From positions 1 to 45,233 of the forward strand of contig CALWET010000110.1 in the NCBI GenBank assembly GCA_944377385.1: a DNA stretch of 45,233 nt, written 5' to 3'. This document shows positions 36,121 to 44,176 of the stretch, piece after piece (within the stretch, counting starts at the first letter, position 1; each line of letters opens with the position of its first letter). The notes under the pieces were generated by a model. The model did not search any database, was not told where the DNA came from, and was given only the letters and a program-made list of their open reading frames with translations. A program made the translations under genes and the position numbers. The DNA is from an uncultured Lachnospiraceae bacterium. Its GTDB lineage: Bacteria > Bacillota > Clostridia > Lachnospirales > Lachnospiraceae.

Positions 36121-38345
36121 TTTTCGACCCTCTTTACTATCATATTGGCATCCATCTCTTCATCTGAAAGGAAGGGAGCCATGTCCTCAAGGGGAGGACT
36201 TGATATGCTTCCATCCGGGTTCTTTCTGGCAGCCGACCTTGGCTCAAAGCTCTGATCTATTGATACAAAGACCTCGCAAAGCACCGGCCCCTTTGATCTG
36301 AGGGTCGTCCCTATGGCATCTGCAAGCTCAGTATTATGTCTTGCAGCCACATAGCCTATGCCAAAGGCCTCAGCTATCCTCCTGAAATCAGGGAAGGCCA
36401 GGTCATAGCTGTCATCACCTATCCCTACCAGGGGCTCGTCAGAAAACAGATTCTGCTGAGTCTGGCGGATGCTGTGATAGCCTCCGTTATTTATAAGGAA
36501 CATTTTTATAGGCATGCGGTGGCTCACTATGGTCTCCAGCTCCTGGAGGTTCATCATGATGGAGCCGTCGCCGGTATGGCAGATGATATCATGCTCATAA
36601 TATGCCGGATAATGCTCGCCTGCTCCCTTCCAGTAGGGATCTCGCTTTGCCGCCTCAAGCTGTCCCAGGGCATAGGCCTTGTCCGCTATGCTGCGCTCCT
36701 CCCTGTCCTCATGGCTCTCGGCAAAGACATTTGCACTGTAGTCTGGAGCGCTGACCCTGCCAGTCACCTCGTGACAGGCACAGTAGGCTCCAATGGCTGC
36801 CGGCAGATCATATCCCATGCTGGCTATGGCATCCTGAGATATGAATCTGGTACCGTCCTTTACCACATAGGCCTGGGCTCCGGCTACACAGGGAGTGCCG
36901 TTTCCCACCACGGTTATCTGATCCTCTGACAGCGCACGGCTGAGCACATTGTAAAATTCATATACATTCACCGGCTCATCTGATCCATGAGCCGCAAACT
37001 CGTCACGATAGACTCCGTACTTTGTCTTCCAATAGGCACAGGTCTCCCACCAGCTCATGCCCGGAAGTCCCTTGCCTCCTTTGAATACTATTTTATCAGA
37101 GGGCAGATAGCCCCTCTTTCTGAGCTTTTCACAATCATCATAATCCCCGCCATGGCCTGAATATCCAAGCTCCTCAAGCTTTTCAAGCAGGGCTGAAAGC
37201 AGCTCCCTGGCATCAGCATGGATAGGTACATCCACATGCACGGAGGGTTTTTTAAGCTCCTCCTCATCTATGTCACATACCATGGTATAGGCCTCTCTGG
37301 CCCAGGTGGGGAAGTTATATCCCACCTGTCGTATATTCAGCCTTGAACCCACTGACAGGATAAAGTCTGCATTCTGTACGGCAAAATTGCCGGGCCTGTC
37401 TCCTCTTCCTCCCGGCTGTCCTGCCTGCAAAGGATGAAGGCTCGGAATGATGTCTATCCCATTCCAGCCTACCACCACAGGTATGCCAAGCCTGTCAGCC
37501 ACCTTCAGAAAAAGATCCTGGGCTCCCGCTATCCTGAGGCCGTTTCCGGTATAGAATACAGGTCTTTCAGAGGCTTCTATCCTGTTTATTATATCCATGA
37601 CCACAGGTGAATCTGCGGTTATGTGCTCATAGGGATTCTGCCATCTCTGTTTAAGGAAGGAGATGCCAAGGAGCCCGTCCTCCATATCAGAAGCCGCAAA
37701 GCTGCCTCTGCTTTTCTCGCTCTCGGCCTCTTCCATGTCCTCTATGTCATGGAGCCTGTAATTGCGCTCGGTCTCATAGGCAGCCACATCAAAGGGCTCA
37801 AGCTCCTTTTCATCTATCATCATGCCCTGTATGTCCACGGGTATATCCAGCCAGCAGGGGCCGGGACGTCCGGTCTGTGACAGATAGATACACTTCTCCA
37901 GCTCTGCCCTTATGCTCAGGGGATCCAGGACCATCTTGCTGTATTTGGTCATACAATCTATGCTCCTGGTGATGTCAAACTCCTGATCTCCCATGGATCT
38001 TATGCCCACACCTGACCATCTGGCTGTATTGTCATATCTCACCTGTCCGGATATGACGATCATGGGTATGGAATCCAGCCAGGCTCCAACGACTCCCGTA
38101 ATGGCATTCGTTCCCCCCGGTCCCGTGGTAACACAAAGACAGGCAGGCCTGTTATATATCCTGGCATAGCTTTCCGCAGCCATTGCACAGGCCTGTTCAT
38201 GATGCATGTAAAGCACATTCATGCCGGGATCATGTCCAAAGCCGTCATTTAGGTGCATGGCGCCTCCACCCACCACGGAAAAGCACTGGGTTATGCCGTT
38301 CGCCACCAAAAGCTTCGCTATATATTTTGCAAGTTTTATCTTCAT
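36117..38345 (-). CDS. Thiamine-diphosphate enzyme, acetolactate-synthase-like, enlarged
   Basis: The 742-aa product has the full acetolactate-synthase fold: an N-terminal pyrimidine-binding domain with the catalytic Glu50 in MHHEQACAMAAESYA, a central domain, and a C-terminal pyrophosphate domain with GDGSIMMN (about 592-599) and the NNGGYHS segment. The usual length is 550-600 aa; three extra regions account for the difference: an acidic linker (about 195-228), 400-458, and 524-586 just before GDGS. Family members in sugar clusters (YerE type) attach a two-carbon unit to a keto sugar. Its place beside two SDRs and a C-methyltransferase supports that role over branched-chain amino acid synthesis. 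The first gene of its operon, with its own promoter. Confidence 0.87.
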   Translation of the reverse strand: MKIKLAKYIAKLLVANGITQCFSVVGGGAMHLNDGFGHDPGMNVLYMHHEQACAMAAESYARIYNRPACLCVTTGPGGTNAITGVVGAWLDSIPMIVISGQVRYDNTARWSGVGIRSMGDQEFDITRSIDCMTKYSKMVLDPLSIRAELEKCIYLSQTGRPGPCWLDIPVDIQGMMIDEKELEPFDVAAYETERNYRLHDIEDMEEAESEKSRGSFAASDMEDGLLGISFLKQRWQNPYEHITADSPVVMDIINRIEASERPVFYTGNGLRIAGAQDLFLKVADRLGIPVVVGWNGIDIIPSLHPLQAGQPGGRGDRPGNFAVQNADFILSVGSRLNIRQVGYNFPTWAREAYTMVCDIDEEELKKPSVHVDVPIHADARELLSALLEKLEELGYSGHGGDYDDCEKLRKRGYLPSDKIVFKGGKGLPGMSWWETCAYWKTKYGVYRDEFAAHGSDEPVNVYEFYNVLSRALSEDQITVVGNGTPCVAGAQAYVVKDGTRFISQDAIASMGYDLPAAIGAYCACHEVTGRVSAPDYSANVFAESHEDREERSIADKAYALGQLEAAKRDPYWKGAGEHYPAYYEHDIICHTGDGSIMMNLQELETIVSHRMPIKMFLINNGGYHSIRQTQQNLFSDEPLVGIGDDSYDLAFPDFRRIAEAFGIGYVAARHNTELADAIGTTLRSKGPVLCEVFVSIDQSFEPRSAARKNPDGSISSPPLEDMAPFLSDEEMDANMIVKRVEK

Positions 38346-38441
38346 TATTTCCGGTCAAGCTCCTGTATTTACTGTCACGCCCCGGGCCAGGCATATGAGT
38401 GAACTGAAAGCTACTCACAAAATAAAAGCCCATTTGAAGTT

Positions 38442-38470
38442 ATTATACATTTTTACAGGATTATACTCAA
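38442..38470 (-). promoter_or_regulatory. Promoter of the ThDP-enzyme operon
   Basis: On the minus strand, TTGAGT (38470-38465), a 17-bp spacer and TATAAT (38447-38442) form a good sigma-A promoter. The leader to the ATG at 38345 is about 90 nt. Confidence 0.75.
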
Positions 38471-38500
38471 CCGCTTGTTTTCTCCAAGTCGTAAAAAGAG

Positions 38501-38529
38501 TTGCATTTTCATAAGCTTCACTATATATT
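38501..38529 (+). promoter_or_regulatory. Promoter of the second O-acylation module
   Basis: TTGCAT (38501-38506), a 17-bp spacer and TATATT (38524-38529) form a sigma-A promoter. It is divergent from the promoter at 38442-38470, with 30 bp between the -35 boxes. The predicted start near 38536 lies downstream of the first in-frame start codon at 38475, which therefore cannot be the translation start. Confidence 0.75.
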
Positions 38530-38570
38530 TATCATGTATTTTTGCGCAAGATATGGAGCATACTGCTGTA

Positions 38571-39719
38571 ATGAATAAATTCAGAAATTTGATCATCATA
38601 CTTGGCTTTGCAGCCATCCTCTGCATGCCTCCGGTCCTTGGAAAGCTCAGTTCGGTACTTGGCATCAGTCTTTCAGGGGTCACGGAGTCCACGGAGCCTC
38701 CAAAGCTCAGTACCCAGGGACTGATGGACGGCAGCCTTCAATCCAGCCTGGATTCCTATGTAAGCCAGGAGCTTTGGGGCAGAGACCTTATGATAAAGCT
38801 CAGGAATCAGGCCATCTTTTCCATATTCAATGTATCCCCGAACGAAAATATAGTCATAGGTAAAAACAAGGACCTGTTTGAGGATGAATATATTTCCAAA
38901 TGGGAAAAGGTCTATCCTCCCGCTGAGGAGGCCTATGTCAGGGAGCTCTGCGACGATCTTACATATATAAGAGACAGGCTTTCCGAAAAGGGCAAGGAAT
39001 TCTATGTTTTCATCACCCCCACCAAGGTCAGATATTACGAAGAGGATGTGCCCGATAAATACAGAAAGGGCGCAGCATTTTCTGACATGCCTGGGAATTA
39101 TGAGATATTCAGGGACGTGCTTTCCGAGTATGATCTGAAGGTCTACGATTCGATAAGCTATATAGACACCATAAAGGAAGGCTTCCCGTACAGGCTATAT
39201 CAAAGGACCGGCACCCACTGGAGCTGGCCTCTGGCCATCACTGTGGTCACGGATCTTGCCTCCTGGCTGGATGCCGAAAGCAGCTTCAGCTTTGCAAAGG
39301 GCAGCGCCGAATTTTCAGAGGTCCCTGAGCCCATGTATCCGGATGCTGATATATTTGACAGCCTGAACCTGTTTGAGGCTCCCTATGATGCCCCCTATTA
39401 TCAGGCCCTGTTCACCTGCGAGCCTCATGAGGGCCAGCGCCCCAATCTTTTCTGCCGCGGCGGAAGCTTTATGGGGCAGTCCCTTACCACACTTATAAAC
39501 AGCGGATATTTCAACGAATATACCTATGTTGAAAATACCAACATATTCCGCAACAGCCTGACCTCCTTTGAGACCTTTTCTGACTACGCTCAGATGGACC
39601 TCAAAGCCGAGCTTGAAAAGGCAGACATTGTGATCTTTGAGGTCAATGAAGCCCACATCCCGACCATGGGCTTTGGTATCATAGAATATATCATGGACAA
39701 TCCCGAGGTGCTTGACTAA
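38571..39719 (+). CDS. AlgX/AlgJ-like O-acyltransferase partner (copy 2)
   Basis: The 382-aa product has an N-terminal hydrophobic segment (about residues 6-24) and the same extracytoplasmic domain type as the gene at 27882. Here the DTHW motif reads GTHW (Gly214, His216), and the GDSF motif reads GGSF with Ser299 kept. The aspartate of the usual Asp-x-His pair is therefore missing, so catalysis may use another acid or be lost. Start: ATG 38571 is preceded by GGAG at a long 12-nt distance; ATG 38553 is an alternative. The MBOAT gene follows 28 nt after the stop. The two form a second O-acylation module. Confidence 0.82.
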   Translation: MNKFRNLIIILGFAAILCMPPVLGKLSSVLGISLSGVTESTEPPKLSTQGLMDGSLQSSLDSYVSQELWGRDLMIKLRNQAIFSIFNVSPNENIVIGKNKDLFEDEYISKWEKVYPPAEEAYVRELCDDLTYIRDRLSEKGKEFYVFITPTKVRYYEEDVPDKYRKGAAFSDMPGNYEIFRDVLSEYDLKVYDSISYIDTIKEGFPYRLYQRTGTHWSWPLAITVVTDLASWLDAESSFSFAKGSAEFSEVPEPMYPDADIFDSLNLFEAPYDAPYYQALFTCEPHEGQRPNLFCRGGSFMGQSLTTLINSGYFNEYTYVENTNIFRNSLTSFETFSDYAQMDLKAELEKADIVIFEVNEAHIPTMGFGIIEYIMDNPEVLD

Positions 39720-39747
39720 GGGCGTTCCATTGCAGACGGAGACATAT

Positions 39748-41169
39748 ATGGTTTTTGTATCACCGGTTTTTGTATTTTTATTTCTTCCATTTACATTCCT
39801 GCTTTATCTGCTGGCAGGCCTCAGCGGCAGGATGAGACCTAAAAATCTGGCTCTTCTGCTCTGCTCACTGATATTTTATGCCTGGGGAGGGCTGAAGTAT
39901 TTTATCCTGCTCATGATCTCCACGGTCATGAACTATCTGTTCGGCAGGCTCCTTGAGGGAGAGGATGAAAAGCGCCGCAGGCTCGTGCTCATAGCCTCGG
40001 TAGTATGGAACATAGGCATACTCTTTATCTTTAAATACTTCAATTTCTTTACAGGCACCATACTTTCCATACTGGGATCTGCCGGCATAGGCACTGGCCT
40101 TGAGCTTCCTTATATAGAGCTGCCCATAGGCATATCCTTTTTTACCTTTCAGATAATGTCCTATGTGATAGATGTATACTGGCGCAAGGTCCCCGTACAG
40201 AAAAGCCTGGCCAACCTGGCTCTTTACATCATGCTCTTCCCTCAGCTCATTGCAGGTCCCATAGTCCGTTACATCGATGTAGAGCGTGAGATAAACGAAA
40301 GACATTCCGACCTCCAGATGATCCATGACGGCATCACCAGATTTATCGTGGGCTTTGCCAAAAAGATACTGCTTGCAAATGGCATGGGCTATGTGGCGGA
40401 TACCATATTCGGCTATGTCGGAGAGCTCAATATGGCATATGCGTGGCTTGGAGTCATCTGCTATGCCCTCCAGATCTACATGGATTTCTCCTCTTATTCA
40501 GACATGGCCATAGGCATGGGCAAGATGTTCGGATTCCGCTTCCTTGAAAACTTTGACTATCCATATATCTCAAAAAGCATCAAGGAATTCTGGAGACGCT
40601 GGCACATTAGCCTCTCCACCTGGTTCCGTGACTATGTATACATACCCCTTGGCGGAAGCCGGCACGGAAAGGCAAGGACCTATCGCAACCTGTTCATCAT
40701 TTTTGTCCTGACAGGATTCTGGCATGGCGCCTCCTGGAATTTCCTGATCTGGGGCCTGTACTACGGAGTATTCCTGGTGCTTGAGAGAGCCTTTTTAGAT
40801 CCTCTGCTAAGAAAGCTCCCCTCACCGATACAGCATTTATACACACTGGCAGTTGTGCTCATAGGCTGGGTATTCTTCCGCTGCGAGACACTGGGCGATG
40901 CAGGCATTTACATAGCCTCCATGTTTTCCTTTGACTTTGGGCATTTCAACATAATGCCTATACTGCGCTGCTTCAACAGGGAGTTCCTTTCGCTTTTCAT
41001 TATCTCTGTCATCGGCAGCTGTCCCATTATACCGGCAGTCAAAAAAAGGATCAGTCAGAGCCAGGCCCTTGGCCTCGTATCTGACATCCTGCTCCTTGGG
41101 CTGTTTTTCTACAGTGTATGCTATATGATGGGAACGGATTTCAACCCCTTTATCTATTTCAGGTTCTGA
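39748..41169 (+). CDS. MBOAT-family O-acyltransferase, AlgI-like (copy 2)
   Basis: The 473-aa membrane protein has the same length and motif order as the copy at 29063: LFPQLIAGPIVRYID, YMDFSSYSDMAIGMGKMFGF, FWRRWHISLSTWF and FWHGASWNFLIWG with the conserved His. It ends NPFIYFRF. ATG 39748 was chosen because GGAGACATAT precedes it. It is downstream of its AlgX-like partner, the reverse of the order in copy 1. A hairpin terminator (41212-41242) follows. The two modules may modify different sugars or positions, which is inference. Confidence 0.92.
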   Translation: MVFVSPVFVFLFLPFTFLLYLLAGLSGRMRPKNLALLLCSLIFYAWGGLKYFILLMISTVMNYLFGRLLEGEDEKRRRLVLIASVVWNIGILFIFKYFNFFTGTILSILGSAGIGTGLELPYIELPIGISFFTFQIMSYVIDVYWRKVPVQKSLANLALYIMLFPQLIAGPIVRYIDVEREINERHSDLQMIHDGITRFIVGFAKKILLANGMGYVADTIFGYVGELNMAYAWLGVICYALQIYMDFSSYSDMAIGMGKMFGFRFLENFDYPYISKSIKEFWRRWHISLSTWFRDYVYIPLGGSRHGKARTYRNLFIIFVLTGFWHGASWNFLIWGLYYGVFLVLERAFLDPLLRKLPSPIQHLYTLAVVLIGWVFFRCETLGDAGIYIASMFSFDFGHFNIMPILRCFNREFLSLFIISVIGSCPIIPAVKKRISQSQALGLVSDILLLGLFFYSVCYMMGTDFNPFIYFRF

Positions 41170-41211
41170 TCTCATTTCAGATCCTGACACCAAAATTGAA
41201 AATGGAATCTA

Positions 41212-41242
41212 AAAGGGAGGCTCCTTTGCGGTGCCTCCCTTT
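41212..41242. terminator. Terminator between the convergent MBOAT and hsp20 genes
   Basis: A perfect 10-bp stem, AAAGGGAGGC / GCCTCCCTTT, with an 11-nt loop lies between the gene ends. The flanking T-runs are short on both strands, so it is bidirectional but of moderate strength. Confidence 0.8.
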
Positions 41243-41262
41243 GCATATCAGCCTTATGCTTC

Positions 41263-41694
41263 TCAATCTATGGAGATATACTTCTTTTCAGGGATCTTTT
41301 TTACTTCCTTCTTGGGTATATCCAGGGTCAGTATGCCATTTTCATACTTTGCATGGATATCCTCCTCTGTCAGGCCCTCGCCTACATAAAAGCTTCTCTG
41401 CATGTTTCCTACCACACGCTCACGCCTTATATAGTTGCCCTTCTTTTCGTTTTCCTTATCCAGGGACTTTACTGCGCTGATGGTAAGCGTGCCATCATTG
41501 AGCTCAAGCTTTATGTCCTCCTTATTGAAGCCCGGCAGATCCACCATGACCTCATAGGCATCCTCAAGCTCCTTTACATCAGTCTTCATGATATTGTGAG
41601 CTCTCTTGCCATAAAGCTCCTTATCGATATCGGGAAATGAAAAATCCATAAAATCATCAAAAAGATTGCTTCCAAAAATGCTGGGTACTAACAT
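41263..41694 (-). CDS. Hsp20/alpha-crystallin small heat-shock protein
   Basis: The 143-aa product is a cytoplasmic holdase chaperone of the sHSP family. The alpha-crystallin domain runs from about residue 36 (MKTDVKELEDAYEVMVDLPG) to about 130, with the FNKEDIKLELNDGTLTISA strand pair and the conserved ENGILTLDIPKKE near the end. The C-terminus KKYISID holds a short I-x-I anchor. ATG 41694 follows GGAGGTTAGCATT. The promoter overlaps a CIRCE operator, so HrcA repression and heat induction are expected. Confidence 0.95.
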   Translation of the reverse strand: MLVPSIFGSNLFDDFMDFSFPDIDKELYGKRAHNIMKTDVKELEDAYEVMVDLPGFNKEDIKLELNDGTLTISAVKSLDKENEKKGNYIRRERVVGNMQRSFYVGEGLTEEDIHAKYENGILTLDIPKKEVKKIPEKKYISID

Positions 41695-41785
41695 AATGCT
41701 AACCTCCTCTATAAAACCGGCTCAGGTAAGATAACTGCTTTCGCTCATCTTATTCTGAAGCCCTTTCTTTTTTCCTTGCGATTAT

Positions 41786-41814
41786 GTTATATCACTGATT
41801 ATTAGCACTGTCAA
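41786..41814 (-). promoter_or_regulatory. Sigma-A promoter of hsp20
   Basis: On the minus strand, TTGACA (41814-41809), a 17-bp spacer and TATAAC (41791-41786) match consensus at 11 of 12 positions. The -35 box lies in the spacer and one arm of the CIRCE element, so bound repressor would block polymerase. Confidence 0.85.
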
Positions 41815-41828
41815 GCGTTGAGTGCTGA
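41802..41828. promoter_or_regulatory. CIRCE heat-shock operator (HrcA site)
   Basis: TTAGCACTG (41802-41810), nine bases, then GAGTGCTGA (41820-41828) differ from the CIRCE consensus TTAGCACTC-N9-GAGTGCTAA at two positions. The spacer is the required 9 nt. It sits on the hsp20 promoter. HrcA itself is not in this window. Confidence 0.9.
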
Positions 41829-41917
41829 TAATTTATTAAAAATATATAAAATATCCGTCTTATTGGCTCCACATCAATGCCGATGATCTGCATTTCACCG
41901 AAAGTTGAGGACCGGGC

Positions 41918-41946
41918 TTGACTTTAAGCTCAAAGTAGGTTATACA
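41918..41946 (+). promoter_or_regulatory. Promoter of the MATE transporter gene
   Basis: TTGACT (41918-41923), a 17-bp spacer and TATACA (41941-41946) form a good sigma-A promoter. The start would be about 46 nt before the ATG at 41999. Confidence 0.65.
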
Positions 41947-41998
41947 CCTGTCTTGCAGGATATGAATAAAGGAAAGGAATAATAAGGAGGAAGAAGCT

Positions 41999-43381
41999 AT
42001 GGATTCACATAAGCTATTTTCCGTGACGTCTCCGCTGAAGCTTTTCTTTCTTGCATCCATACCCGGCGCCATAAGTATGTTGGCTTCAGCGTTATATCAG
42101 ACGATCGACGGAGTTTTCGTAGGCCGGTTCCTGGGCTCCACAGCCTTTGCGGCAGTCAATCTAGCCATGCCCTTTGTCATCATCAATTTTTCCCTGGCAG
42201 ACCTTATCGGTGTCGGGGCATCCGTTCCCATTTCCATAAATCTTGGAAGGAAGAATGAAAAGGAAGCCAGCAACATCTTTACCTGTGCATGTATAATGAT
42301 CATTATTGCAGGCATACTCATAGGAGTCCTGCTTTATGCCTCCGCACCGGCACTCATAAGCCTTATGGGTGCCAGCGGAACATTCGCTGAGCTTGCGGTC
42401 TCTTATCTTAGAGTATATGCCATCTGTTCACCCCTTACCACCATAGTCTATGCCATGGATAATTTCCTGCGCATATGCGGGTTTATACGCGGAAGCATGT
42501 TCCTTAACATACTCATGTCCGTGCTCAGCGGTGTGCTTGAATTTCTGTTCCTCGGGGTACTGGACTTTGATGTCTGGGGCGCAGCACTTGCCACCTGCAT
42601 GGGCATGATGATATGTGCAGTCTTAGCCATGGTACCCTTCATAAGGGGAAGAGCTCTGCTTAGATTTGTACATCCTCGCTTCCATATATCCATGGCACGT
42701 CAGATAGTGGCCTGCGGAAGCCCAAATTTTCTTAATAATATAGCTGGACGTATCACCTCCATATTGCTGAACGCCATACTTGTCCGCATAGGAGGAGAGC
42801 TGGCTGTCTCCGTTTATGGAGTGCTCATGTATACAGAGGGCTTTATCCAGCCTCTTTTGTACGGGATGTGTGATTCCCTTCAGCCTGCTGTTGGCTACAA
42901 TCTTGGGGCCGGCAGGCTTTCCAGAGTCAGGGCCATAGAAAAATGCTGCTTTATCGCCAGTGCAGTAGTATCGCTGCTGTCAGCCCTTATAATGACTCTT
43001 GTACCCGCTCAGATCACGCTGCTTTTCATTCCTGATGCAGACAGTGCGGCAGTGTCCATGACTGTCGGAGCTCTGAGGCTGTTTGCCCTTACCTATGTGA
43101 CCAGATGGTTCTCCTTTGCCACTCAAAGCTTTATGCTGGCCATAGAAAAGCCCAGGGAGGCCTCAGTGATATCCGTATCCACTGCACTGGTATTTCCAAT
43201 ACTGCTTATACTGCTGCTTTGGCCCCTGGGCCTTACCGGCATATGGCTGAATTTTGCAGGTACCTCGGTGCTTGCTGCTTTTCTGTCGATGTTTGTGCTC
43301 TGGAGGCTCAGAAAGGAGCTAATGGGGGAGGATGTATATCCTGAACATCCTGATGATCAAGAGGGTATTTTGAAAATGTAA
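41999..43381 (+). CDS. MATE-family efflux transporter
   Basis: The 460-aa product has about twelve hydrophobic segments in two similar halves, the MATE architecture. It shows IPGAISMLASALYQTIDGVFVGRFLG at the start of half 1 (key part YQTIDGVFVG) and GMCDSLQPAVGYNLGAGR in half 2, a diagnostic motif. MATE proteins export cationic drugs or metabolites using sodium or proton gradients; the substrate is unknown. ATG 41999 follows AAGGAGGAAGAAGCT. It has a strong promoter. No terminator follows within the 66 nt before the next gene, so it could share a transcript with it, though codon use changes there. Confidence 0.93.
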   Translation: MDSHKLFSVTSPLKLFFLASIPGAISMLASALYQTIDGVFVGRFLGSTAFAAVNLAMPFVIINFSLADLIGVGASVPISINLGRKNEKEASNIFTCACIMIIIAGILIGVLLYASAPALISLMGASGTFAELAVSYLRVYAICSPLTTIVYAMDNFLRICGFIRGSMFLNILMSVLSGVLEFLFLGVLDFDVWGAALATCMGMMICAVLAMVPFIRGRALLRFVHPRFHISMARQIVACGSPNFLNNIAGRITSILLNAILVRIGGELAVSVYGVLMYTEGFIQPLLYGMCDSLQPAVGYNLGAGRLSRVRAIEKCCFIASAVVSLLSALIMTLVPAQITLLFIPDADSAAVSMTVGALRLFALTYVTRWFSFATQSFMLAIEKPREASVISVSTALVFPILLILLLWPLGLTGIWLNFAGTSVLAAFLSMFVLWRLRKELMGEDVYPEHPDDQEGILKM

Positions 43382-43447
43382 TTGTCTGATCGTGTTATAT
43401 GATCACAGCATCGGGAATGAAAGAAATCAAGAAGGGAGGCGGACAAA

Positions 43448-44104
43448 CTGTACTTTATTTATGGAGACAAAGAAATTGAATATCTAAAGTCAAAGGATGC
43501 TCGTTTGGCAATGGTGATCGAGCAGGTTGGACACGTTGACCGGCTTGCAGATGATGACCTGTTTTCTTCTGTTATCCACCATATTATTGGACAGCAGATC
43601 TCAACAAAGGCACAGCAGACGATATGGAAGCGGATGCGGGAAACCTTGGGGGAGGTAAATGCTCAGACCATTGCAGCAGCAGGCGTCCCTTTACTGCAAT
43701 CCCTGGGTATGACCTTTAAGAAAGCTGAGTACATCACGGATTTTGCAGATAAGATCATTTGCGGCCAATTTGATTTGGACGCCGTTGCTCAAATGCCGGA
43801 TGACGATGCAATCACAGCTTTGTCCTCGCTCAAGGGGATCGGCGTATGGACAGCAGAAATGATCTTATTATTCTGCCTGCAAAGGCCGAACATTTTCAGC
43901 TTTGGTGATCTTGCTATCCTGCGCGGTCTAAGGATGGTGTACCATCACAGAAAGATCGACCGCAGGCTATTTGAGAAATACCGCCGCCGCTTCAGTCCCT
44001 ACTGCAGCGTAGCAAGCTTATATCTCTGGGCTGTGGCCGGAGGCGCAATACCCGGCATGAAAGACTATGCCCCGAAAAAACAAATTGTGGCGAAAAAGAG
44101 ATAA
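43448..44104 (+). CDS. AlkA-like DNA-3-methyladenine glycosylase, CTG start
   Basis: The product of 218 aa is a helix-hairpin-helix GPD-family base-excision enzyme that removes alkylated bases. It has SSVIHHIIGQQISTKAQQTI, the HhH motif LKGIGVWTAEMIL (about residues 128-140) and the catalytic Asp154 in FSFGDLAILRG. The start is set at CTG 43448, 8 nt after GGAGG, giving MYFIYGDKEIEYLKSK, the opening expected for close relatives. Starting at TTG 43505 or ATG 43511 would lose 19-21 conserved-looking residues and lack a ribosome binding site. Codon use (CGG, GTT, ATT) differs from the genes before 43.4 kb, suggesting a different origin. Confidence 0.83.
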   Translation: MYFIYGDKEIEYLKSKDARLAMVIEQVGHVDRLADDDLFSSVIHHIIGQQISTKAQQTIWKRMRETLGEVNAQTIAAAGVPLLQSLGMTFKKAEYITDFADKIICGQFDLDAVAQMPDDDAITALSSLKGIGVWTAEMILLFCLQRPNIFSFGDLAILRGLRMVYHHRKIDRRLFEKYRRRFSPYCSVASLYLWAVAGGAIPGMKDYAPKKQIVAKKR

Positions 44105-44176
44105 GCGGAACGAATCTATAAAATTGTCGCTACAAAGTCTATGCAAAAACAATAACCATATAAAGAGGACAGTACT

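Noticed and set aside
38475..38570. N-terminal extension of the AlgX-like protein copy 2
   Set aside because: The promoter at 38501-38529 lies inside this stretch, so it is not translated from that transcript.
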